Shown one piece after another: positions 1 through 5,799 of a DNA stretch of 18,553 bases (positions are counted from its first letter, which is position 1; each line of letters begins with the position of its first letter). The notes under the pieces were generated by a model. It searched no databases. It saw only the letters and a list, made by a program, of their open reading frames with translations, and had not been told where the DNA came from. Origin of the DNA: an uncultured Eubacteriales bacterium (lineage in GTDB: Bacteria; Bacillota; Clostridia; Oscillospirales; Oscillospiraceae); contig UROL01000014.1 of NCBI GenBank assembly GCA_900549495.1, positions 1 through 18,553 of the forward strand, read 5' to 3'. The translations under genes were made by a program, and so were the position numbers.

Positions 1-41
1 AAGGCTATTCGTCGGCAGCGTCAGATGTGTATAAGAGACAG
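1..41 (+). other. Illumina Nextera i5 index plus Read 1 transposase adapter (artefact)
   Basis: Bases 9-41 are the 33-nt Nextera Read 1 adapter; its last 19 bases (23-41, AGATGTGTATAAGAGACAG) are the Tn5 mosaic end. The eight preceding bases (AAGGCTAT) sit exactly where an i5 index lies in that construct and match, from memory, Nextera XT v2 index S520. This is synthetic library sequence carried into the assembly. True genomic sequence starts at base 42, and anything upstream of the first gene may be missing. Confidence 0.97.
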
Positions 42-63
42 GTGCGTACCATTCAAATGGGTA

Positions 64-120
64 CTTGTGAAACCGCAAGGGTGCGGGCGATTTTCATCGC
101 CCCTACGAAACCCAGAGGAT
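64..120. repeat. REP-like intergenic hairpin
   Basis: A perfect 6-bp stem GGGCGA (85-90) / TCGCCC (97-102) with loop TTTTCA is followed by CCTACGAAACCC. Read on the minus strand it has the form GTAGGGGCGA-loop-TCGCCCGCACCC. GTAGGGGCG hairpins of this kind are often dispersed between genes in gut Clostridia genomes, which is recalled knowledge. Only one copy is seen here, so repeat status is inferred. Confidence 0.4.
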
Positions 121-206
121 TTGACATCTCACCATAGTACCGTTTCGGGTGGCGGGGAGGCGCCCGACGAACACGTGTAAAAATACATAAAAGGAGAAAC
201 ATTCCC

Positions 207-827
207 ATGGATATGACCCTAGAATCCTGCCGCACCTTTGTAGAGGTGCTGGCATCCAACGCACCCGCCCCCGGCGGCGGCGGCGCTGCCGCTCTGGTTG
301 GCGCCATTGGCACCGCACTGGGCAATATGGTTGGCTCTCTCACCGTTGGCAAGAAGAAATACGCCGAGGTGGAGGCTGAAATCGTTGCCCTGAAAGCCAC
401 CTGTGACGACCTGCAAAAGCAGCTTCTCGACCAGGTGGAGGCTGACGACAAGGGCTTTGTGCCCCTGGCCAAGGCCTATGGCATCCCCAAGGACGATCCC
501 AACCGGGACACCATCCTGGAAGAAGCCACCGTCACCGCCTGCGCCGTGCCCATGCACATCATGGAGCTGTGCTGCCAGGCCATCGATGCCATTGAGGTGT
601 TTGCCGCCAAGGGCAGCCGTCTGGCTGTTTCCGATGCAGGCTGCGGCGCTGTCTGCTGCAAGGCCGCTCTCCAGGCTGCTTCTCTGAACGTGTTCATCAA
701 CACCAAGAGCCTGAAAAACCGGGATACCGCCGGTGCGCTGAACGCCAAGGCAAACAACATGCTGGATACCTACTGCGCCAAGGCCGATGCCATCTACGCT
801 ATGGTGCGGGCCAATTTCAATCAGTAA
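207..827 (+). CDS. fchA: Formiminotransferase-cyclodeaminase family protein, probable methenyl-THF cyclohydrolase FchA
   Basis: This 206-aa cytoplasmic, mostly helical protein covers the full cyclodeaminase domain. In clostridia stand-alone members hydrolyse 5,10-methenyl-THF to 10-formyl-THF, or deaminate formimino-THF. Visible family signatures are the glycine-rich PAPGGGGAAAL (residues 20-30), MVGSLTVGKKKY (41-52), and the VSDAGCGAVCCKAAL helix (141-155) followed by VFINTKS. The start at 207 is supported by AAGGAG at 191-196, ten bases upstream; the ATG two codons later is too far from it. folD follows after 21 bases with its own strong ribosome binding site, so the two are one operon. The context favours the cyclohydrolase role over histidine degradation, since no hut genes are near. 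No convincing promoter is visible between the adapter and the start. Confidence 0.9.
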   Translation: MDMTLESCRTFVEVLASNAPAPGGGGAAALVGAIGTALGNMVGSLTVGKKKYAEVEAEIVALKATCDDLQKQLLDQVEADDKGFVPLAKAYGIPKDDPNRDTILEEATVTACAVPMHIMELCCQAIDAIEVFAAKGSRLAVSDAGCGAVCCKAALQAASLNVFINTKSLKNRDTAGALNAKANNMLDTYCAKADAIYAMVRANFNQ

Positions 828-833
828 TATTTT

Positions 834-839
834 AGGAGG
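834..839 (+). promoter_or_regulatory. Strong ribosome binding site of folD
   Basis: AGGAGG lies nine bases before the folD ATG in the 21-nt gap after fchA. No promoter or terminator fits in the gap, which supports cotranscription. Confidence 0.8.
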
Positions 840-848
840 AAAAATCCA

Positions 849-1724
849 ATGGCCAAACTGCTGCTGGGCAAGGAAGTTACCGATGCCCTGAATGCCAATC
901 TGCAAACCCGTACCGCTGCCCTGCGGGAAAAGGGCGTTGTCCCCACCCTGGGTATCATCCGTGTAGGCGAGAACCCCTCTGACCTGAGCTACGAGAAGGG
1001 CGCTACCAAGCGTGCCGAGCTGGTGGGCGTCGCTGTGAAGAACTTCGTCCTGCCCGAGGATGCCACCAAGGAGCAGGTGCTGGCCGTCATCGATGAGGTG
1101 AATGCCGATGCTGCCATTCATGGTGTGCTCATGTTCCGTCCCCTGCCCAAGCACCTGAAGGCCGACCAGAACGAAATCTGCAACCGGCTGGATCCCAAGA
1201 AGGACGTGGACTGCATGACCCATATGTCCAACGCCGGTGTGTTCGAGGGTCTGAGCCTGGGCTACGCCCCCTGCACCCCCGCTGCCTGCATGGAGATTCT
1301 GGATTTCTACGGCATTGACTGCAAGGGCAAGAACGCCGTGGTCATTGGCCGCTCCCTGGTGGTGGGCAAGCCCGCAGCCATGATGCTCATGGGCAAGAAT
1401 GCCACCGTCACCGTGTGCCACACCAAGACCGTGAACACCGCCGAAATCTGCCGCAATGCCGACATCATTGTGTCCGCTGCCGGTGTGCTAAACTCCCTGA
1501 CCAAGGACTATGTCCGCCCCGGCCAGGTGGTGATTGACGTTTCCATCAACTGGGATGCCAACAAGCCCAATGCCAAGGGCGGCCTGGGCGGCATTGCCGG
1601 TGATGCCAAGTTCGACGAGGTAGAGCCCATTGTGGATGCCATCACCCCCGTTCCCGGCGGTGTGGGCAGCGTCACCACCTCTGTGCTGATGAAGCACGTG
1701 GTAGAGGCCGCCGAGAAAATCTGA
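849..1724 (+). CDS. folD: FolD-family methylene-THF dehydrogenase, cyclohydrolase site altered
   Basis: This 291-aa protein is full length for FolD, which normally oxidises 5,10-methylene-THF with NAD(P)+ and then hydrolyses methenyl-THF. The Rossmann region is intact: PCTPAACMEIL (141-151), AVVIGRSLVVGKPAA (163-177), NATVTVCHTKT (184-194), VVIDVSIN (227-234) and TPVPGGVGSVTT (266-277). Tyr48 of the active-site YxxxK motif is present, but in an ungapped alignment from memory to E. coli FolD the catalytic Lys falls on Ala52. The usual VQLPLP is MFRPLP (95-100), replacing the conserved Gln with Phe96. Asp121 of the DVD motif stays, followed by Cys instead of Gly. The family's cyclohydrolase activity depends on that Lys, so this copy is probably mainly a dehydrogenase with FchA next door supplying the second step. 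A strong terminator follows. Confidence 0.93.
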   Translation: MAKLLLGKEVTDALNANLQTRTAALREKGVVPTLGIIRVGENPSDLSYEKGATKRAELVGVAVKNFVLPEDATKEQVLAVIDEVNADAAIHGVLMFRPLPKHLKADQNEICNRLDPKKDVDCMTHMSNAGVFEGLSLGYAPCTPAACMEILDFYGIDCKGKNAVVIGRSLVVGKPAAMMLMGKNATVTVCHTKTVNTAEICRNADIIVSAAGVLNSLTKDYVRPGQVVIDVSINWDANKPNAKGGLGGIAGDAKFDEVEPIVDAITPVPGGVGSVTTSVLMKHVVEAAEKI

Positions 1725-1746
1725 ATTCCATAGAAAAGCAGCTTCA

Positions 1747-1784
1747 CGGGGTTGTCTCACAGACGTGAGGCAGCCCCGATTTTT
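1747..1784 (+). terminator. Intrinsic terminator of fchA-folD
   Basis: A 14-bp stem (1747-1760 with 1765-1778, two G-U pairs) closes a 4-base loop AGAC and is followed by ATTTTT. It lies 22 bases after the folD stop. Confidence 0.9.
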
Positions 1785-1846
1785 CCCAAAATCCGGCGTA
1801 TACTCCATTGAATCCGTTCATTTCTTCCTAATTCCGAGGTGTTTTT

Positions 1847-3190
1847 ATGAAAAAACTGAACAATCTATCTGAGAGTGACTTTCTAAAGCTGCTCTTCGGC
1901 TTCTTCACCCTGGCCTTTTTGGTGGCTGCTCCTATGATGCCGGACCGGAGCAATATGCTTTCCGGCCTTTGGCAGATTGTCAGCCAGCCCAGCAAAATCT
2001 CCACCAACTATTTTGCCGTAGGCGGCTATGCGGCCACCTTCCTGAACATGGGGCTTGTGGCCCTGTTCTGTCTGGCACTGTATGTGCTCTTCGGGGCCGT
2101 GGCCAACAATGTATCCACCCTGGCCTTCCTGCTGACCCTGGGCTTTACCTCCTGGGGTATCAATGTGCTGAACATGTGGCCCAGCATTCTGGGCGTGGTG
2201 CTCTACAGCCTGGTAAAGCGGGAGAAGTGCAGCGCCAACGTCAATGCCATGCTGTTCTCCACCGGCATCGCTCCCTTGATTACCGAGCTGATGGTGCGCT
2301 ACCCTTACGCCGAGGCTGTAGGCTTCCGGGTCTCCGGGGTGGCTCTGGCCATCTTCGTGGGACTGGCCATCGGCTTCTTCCTCCCCGCCGGTCTGGCCCA
2401 TGCCCCCAAGGTGCACAAGGGATATGACCTGTACAATGCCGCTGTGCCTGTGGGCATGACTGCCTTCTTCCTCCAGGCTGTGCTGTATAAGTCCATGGGC
2501 GTGGCCCTGCCCGCCGCACCTGCCGCCGAAACCCTGACGGTTGCCTCCCGGGCTACGGCAAACACCTTCTGCCTGATTGTGTTCGGTCTGCTGGTGCTCA
2601 TTGCCCTGGCCATGGGCTGCACCCCCAAGGACTACTGGGCACTGATGATGGACAAAGCCGAGGCCGCCAGCTTCTCCGCCACCTATGGCAAGGCAGCCTT
2701 CCTGATGAATGTGGGCGTATACGGTCTGTTTATTCTGGGCTACTACAACCTCATCGGCGGCACCTTCAACGGCGTGACCTTCGGCATCCTGTTCTGTATG
2801 CTGGCCTGCTGCAACTCCGGCTCCCATCCTGTCAGCGTACTGCCCATTATGCTGGGCTATGCCGCCGCCTCCTGGATTTACCAGGCTCTGTCCGGCGTGG
2901 CCGGAGGCACCTTCTCCGGTGCCATCAACGCCCAGGCCATTATGATTGGTCTGTGCTACGCCAACGGCCTAAGCCCCATCTCCCGGAAGTACGGCTGGGA
3001 GTATGCCTTCCTGGCAGCCATGATGCACTACACCCTGGTTACCTCCGTTCCCCTGCTCCATGGCGGCTACTGCCTGTACAACGGCGGCTTCACCGCAGCC
3101 TTTGTGTGCCTGCTCCTGATTCCCATTTTGGAGCGCTTCACCAAAACCAAGGCCCAGCGCCTGGCAGAGAAGACGGAGAATCCCTCCTAA
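1847..3190 (+). CDS. DUF1576 family polytopic membrane protein
   Basis: This 447-aa, strongly hydrophobic protein has roughly ten membrane segments, a short cytoplasmic N-terminus (MKKLNNLSES) and a basic C-terminal tail. I recognise it as DUF1576-like from overall pattern; no function is established. The two halves resemble each other: HKGYDLYNAA at 190-199 is matched by HGGYCLYNGG at 405-414, each after hydrophobic segments with small-residue motifs (SWGINVLNMWPS near 102-113, SGSHPVSVLPIM near 324-335). Such duplication is typical of secondary transporters and channels, so a transport role is an inference. The start has GAGGTG at 1836-1841. A TATACT at 1799-1804 could be a -10 box but has no good -35. 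It is separated from folD by a terminator and has no same-strand partner. Confidence 0.8.
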   Translation: MKKLNNLSESDFLKLLFGFFTLAFLVAAPMMPDRSNMLSGLWQIVSQPSKISTNYFAVGGYAATFLNMGLVALFCLALYVLFGAVANNVSTLAFLLTLGFTSWGINVLNMWPSILGVVLYSLVKREKCSANVNAMLFSTGIAPLITELMVRYPYAEAVGFRVSGVALAIFVGLAIGFFLPAGLAHAPKVHKGYDLYNAAVPVGMTAFFLQAVLYKSMGVALPAAPAAETLTVASRATANTFCLIVFGLLVLIALAMGCTPKDYWALMMDKAEAASFSATYGKAAFLMNVGVYGLFILGYYNLIGGTFNGVTFGILFCMLACCNSGSHPVSVLPIMLGYAAASWIYQALSGVAGGTFSGAINAQAIMIGLCYANGLSPISRKYGWEYAFLAAMMHYTLVTSVPLLHGGYCLYNGGFTAAFVCLLLIPILERFTKTKAQRLAEKTENPS

Positions 3191-3198
3191 TACCAAAC

Positions 3199-3251
3199 AA
3201 TCCCCCATTTCACGGAGTTTCCGGTGAAATGGGGGATTTCCCTTGTTTTTT
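3199..3251. terminator. Intrinsic terminator between convergent genes
   Basis: A perfect 15-bp stem (3199-3213 with 3224-3238) has a 10-base loop. On the plus strand it is followed by TTTCCC and later TTTTTT. On the minus strand it ends in ATTGTTT. It lies between the DUF1576 stop and the end of the minus-strand M42 peptidase gene, so it may serve both. Confidence 0.85.
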
Positions 3252-4290
3252 ACACGTCCAGATAGCCGCAGAGCACCTTTAGGGTATTGTACACGCCGTC
3301 GATGTGGCTGCGCTCATAGCCGTGGCTGGCAAACACGCCTGCGCCGATCAGGCCGTGGCGGATATCGTAGCCCGCCCGGAGGGTGGCCTCCACATCGGAG
3401 CCATAGTGGGGGTAGACATCCACGGCGTAATCTGCGCCGGTTTTCTTGGCTGCTTCAATGAGCTTGCCCACCACCCCATAGCTATAGGGGCCACCGGAAT
3501 CCTTGGCGCAGATGGAAACCTGCCGCTCGGTGCAGGTCAGGCCGTCGCCTACGCAGCCCATGTCCACGGAAATGGCCTCGGTTACCCCCTCCGGCACGCT
3601 GCCGCAGCCGCCGTGGCCCACCTCTTCATAGACGGTGATGTGGGCGTAAACCCGGCGGGTGGGGGTAAGCGCATTGTCCTTTACATACTTGGCAAAGCCC
3701 ATCAGGATGCCCACGCTGAGCTTGTCATCCAAAAAGCGGCTCTTGAGGTAGCCGGAGGCGGTGCGGCGGGTGCGGGGATCGAAGCAGACCACGTCCCCCA
3801 CCTCGATGCCCAGGGCCCGGACATCTGCGGCGGAGTGCACGTCCTCGTCCAGCACCACCTCGACACTGTCCCAGCTCCGCTTGGCATCGTTGTAGCCGCC
3901 GTTGACGTGGATGCTGGGGTCATGGAGCTGGCAGGTACCCTCGTAGACCTGGCCGCTGCGGGTATGGATGCGGACATTCTCCGCCTCGGCATTGTTGGCG
4001 TTCATGCCCCCCAGGTTGGTCAGCTTCAGGCAGCCGGTGCCCTTAATCTGGGCCACCATACCCCCCAGGGTATCGGCGTGGGCCTCCAGCAGCAGGGCAT
4101 TGTCCGCCGCCTCTCCGCCGAAATCCACAATCACGCCCCCCTTGGCGGTAAGGTAGGCATTGAAGCCCATTTGCTGGAACTCCCCGCAAACCCACTTGGC
4201 CGCCCGGTCTGTAAAGCCGCTGGGGGAATCGATGGCCAGCAGCGCCGCCGTTTTTTCCCAGGCATAATCTGCATACTTCTTTTCAATCAT
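3250..4290 (-). CDS. M42 family glutamyl aminopeptidase/endoglucanase-type metallopeptidase
   Basis: This 346-aa cytoplasmic protein is full length for family M42, co-catalytic dinuclear metal aminopeptidases that trim peptides. The expected ligands and base are present in order: His71 in EAHADTLGG, Asp188/189 in RFLDDK, Glu222-Glu223 in YEEVG, Asp243 in SVDMG and His323 in SHGYERSH. Family members form large tetrahedral dodecamers, which the sequence alone cannot show. I use the start at 4290 (MIEKKYADYAW) because GGAGG lies eight bases upstream (4299-4303). A longer in-frame reading to 4323 would run back into the ydcF-like gene with no ribosome binding site. The upstream gene ends only five bases before this start, so the Shine-Dalgarno overlaps its stop and the two are translationally linked. 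Some relatives were annotated as cellulases; the aminopeptidase role is more likely. Confidence 0.92.
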   Translation of the reverse strand: MIEKKYADYAWEKTAALLAIDSPSGFTDRAAKWVCGEFQQMGFNAYLTAKGGVIVDFGGEAADNALLLEAHADTLGGMVAQIKGTGCLKLTNLGGMNANNAEAENVRIHTRSGQVYEGTCQLHDPSIHVNGGYNDAKRSWDSVEVVLDEDVHSAADVRALGIEVGDVVCFDPRTRRTASGYLKSRFLDDKLSVGILMGFAKYVKDNALTPTRRVYAHITVYEEVGHGGCGSVPEGVTEAISVDMGCVGDGLTCTERQVSICAKDSGGPYSYGVVGKLIEAAKKTGADYAVDVYPHYGSDVEATLRAGYDIRHGLIGAGVFASHGYERSHIDGVYNTLKVLCGYLDV

Positions 4291-4295
4291 GTGGT

Positions 4296-5135
4296 TTACC
4301 TCCCAAAAACATAGAAATGCCACACCCCTGCCACTTCCCGCATGGCGTGGTTTATCAGCTGGGACAGCCGGGATGTTTTCGCCGGGATGCCCTCAAAGGT
4401 CACCCCCAGCTTTTTTGCCATCAGGCTGGCCCGGAACAGATGGTATTCGCTGGACAAAATCGCCAGTCTATCCGGCCGGGTGCCGGTTTTTTCCTCAATC
4501 AGGTCCAGGCTAAAGCGAATATTTTCGTCGGTGGAGGTGGCCTTGTCCTCCATCCAGATTTGGCTCTCCGGAATTCCCAGCTTCACCAGCTGGTCGTGCA
4601 TACTCTGGGCCTCGGTGATGGGCTCGTCCTCCCCCTGGCCGCCGGAGACAATGGCAATGGTATTGGGGTGGGCCTTCAGGTAGTCCGCCGCCTTATAAAT
4701 CCGATCCCATAGGGAAACCGAGGGGCCGCTCTCCCGCACCTTGGCCCCCAGCACCACCACATAGGCCGCCTGGGGCTCTGAGGTGCCCAGGCTGGCACGG
4801 ATAATAAAATACTCCGTAACGCAAAACAGCGCCAGGCCGCACACCAGGGCCACGGTGAACACAATGGTGGCCGCCCGTGCAAACCGGGGAAGCACCCGGC
4901 CCACCAGAGGCATCAGGCCATAGAACAGGAGAATGCCGATGATGCACACGCATACAAAGGCCGTAAAGCTGTAGCCCCGGAGAAACTCTGTACACACATA
5001 TGCCGCCGCCCCAAAGGGAATGCAGGCCACCAGCGCCCCCAGGGAATGGGGCTTCTTTCCGGGCTTGGGGGCGCACTCCTTCTGCCTGGGCTGGCTTGCC
5101 TCCAGCGCTTTCTTTTGGGCAATGGATTTTCTCAT
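4296..5135 (-). CDS. YdcF/SanA-like DUF218 membrane protein
   Basis: This 279-aa protein has a basic, Lys-rich N-terminus (1-30), three membrane segments (about 32-52, 56-78 and 88-112), then a DUF218 domain (about 124-279). Domain signatures include YVVVLGAKV (125-133), IVSGGQGEDEPITEA (162-176), the EDKATSTDENI segment (196-206) and LAILSSEYHLFRA (224-236). Family members such as E. coli SanA and YdcF are linked to envelope integrity or bind nucleotide-like ligands, but no precise reaction is settled. With three membrane segments the topology is ambiguous; if the N-terminus is inside, the domain would be outside. The start at 5135 has AGAGG eight bases before it, while the longer in-frame reading begins within the promoter. 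It is first in an operon with the M42 peptidase. Confidence 0.88.
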   Translation of the reverse strand: MRKSIAQKKALEASQPRQKECAPKPGKKPHSLGALVACIPFGAAAYVCTEFLRGYSFTAFVCVCIIGILLFYGLMPLVGRVLPRFARAATIVFTVALVCGLALFCVTEYFIIRASLGTSEPQAAYVVVLGAKVRESGPSVSLWDRIYKAADYLKAHPNTIAIVSGGQGEDEPITEAQSMHDQLVKLGIPESQIWMEDKATSTDENIRFSLDLIEEKTGTRPDRLAILSSEYHLFRASLMAKKLGVTFEGIPAKTSRLSQLINHAMREVAGVWHFYVFGR

Positions 5136-5198
5136 AGCAGGTTCCTCTCGTGCATAGTTACCGTGGCTGCCGCTGCAATGGGGCCACACGGTTCCCCT

Positions 5199-5227
5199 AT
5201 TTTACCACAGGCCCGCCGGTAATACAA
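5199..5227 (-). promoter_or_regulatory. Promoter of the DUF218-M42 operon
   Basis: Read on the minus strand: TTGTAT (5227-5222), a 17-nt spacer, then TAAAAT (5204-5199) preceded by an extended -10 TGG. It is about 64 bases upstream of the 5135 start. Confidence 0.65.
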
Positions 5228-5262
5228 GGCGTGGAATCTTTATATTTTTATGAAGATTGGCC

Positions 5263-5300
5263 GAAAAATGCCGCACAGCCCATGCTTTTGGGTGTGCGGC
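5263..5300 (-). terminator. Intrinsic terminator after the 110-aa gene
   Basis: GCCGCACA-rich arms at 5270-5282 and 5289-5300 pair with one bulged base. The minus-strand product ends in ATTTTTCGG. The stem starts a few bases after the stop at 5306. Confidence 0.8.
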
Positions 5301-5305
5301 GGCGG

Positions 5306-5638
5306 TTATTTCACTTTTCTGGCCTTGGCGGCGGCGGCCTTGGCCTCGGCAATCATCTCCTGCTGCTGCCGGGTGGCAAAGGGCTCCAGCCGAGCCAGGT
5401 GGTTGTAGCGGCTGAACATAATCATTTTCCGTTTGCTCCGCACCGCCTCACTTCTGGTGGTAAGGATGATATGGGCACACTCCTTGATGATTTTGCAGTC
5501 ATTGGAAATAATCTGCTGGGTGGCCCGCTCATATTTTTTCACATCCGGCTTGGCGGGCAGCTTGCACCCGGAAGCGAACAGCGCCCGCCCCCAAGCCTTC
5601 TTGTCATGGCGGCCGCCCAAAAATGCGAGTAAAGACAT
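5306..5638 (-). CDS. Small basic protein of unknown function (110 aa)
   Basis: I do not recognise a named family. The start at 5638 (MSLLAFLGG) is chosen because GGAGG sits seven bases upstream (5646-5650) and an extended -10 promoter lies just beyond; the open frame to 5905 runs back through the promoter and the neighbouring terminator. The protein is basic and looks largely helical. It has a central block with KKYERATQQIISNDCKII (34-51) and FSRYNHLARL (75-84), then an Ala/Lys-rich tail (EAKAAAAKARKVK, 98-110). It has no membrane segment, signal peptide or zinc motif. It has its own promoter and terminators on both sides, so it is a monocistronic unit. The tail could bind nucleic acid, but that is a guess. 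Confidence 0.8.
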   Translation of the reverse strand: MSLLAFLGGRHDKKAWGRALFASGCKLPAKPDVKKYERATQQIISNDCKIIKECAHIILTTRSEAVRSKRKMIMFSRYNHLARLEPFATRQQQEMIAEAKAAAAKARKVK

Positions 5639-5695
5639 ACAATAACCTCCGTATGGTCGGGGAAGGGGCAAAACCTCTTTCGTTTCTTTCCGGCT

Positions 5696-5730
5696 TCTAT
5701 TATAGCATGGATTCCGGGAAAAAAACAGGA
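5696..5730 (-). promoter_or_regulatory. Promoter of the 110-aa gene
   Basis: On the minus strand TATAAT (5704-5699) is preceded by an extended -10 TGC. The -35 region (TGTTTT) is weak. It is about 60 bases upstream of the start codon. Confidence 0.6.
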
Positions 5731-5758
5731 CTATTTTTGTCTTGCCCTCTGATTTTTC

Positions 5759-5789
5759 AAAAATCCCCCCGGGCGGGAACGCCCGGGGG
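5759..5789 (-). terminator. Intrinsic terminator of the GH3 gene
   Basis: A perfect 10-bp GC stem (5766-5775 with 5780-5789) and loop GGAA are followed on the minus strand by ATTTTTG. It begins eleven bases after the stop codon. Confidence 0.93.
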
Positions 5790-5799
5790 AGCAAAGGGC

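Noticed and set aside
121..126. TTGACA as a -35 box for fchA
   Set aside because: No -10-like sequence occurs 16-18 bases downstream; the spacing to AT-rich DNA near 178-190 is too long.
4291..4323. Longer N-terminus for the M42 peptidase
   Set aside because: It would start within the upstream gene without a ribosome binding site, while the 4290 start has GGAGG at ideal spacing and matches the family N-terminus.
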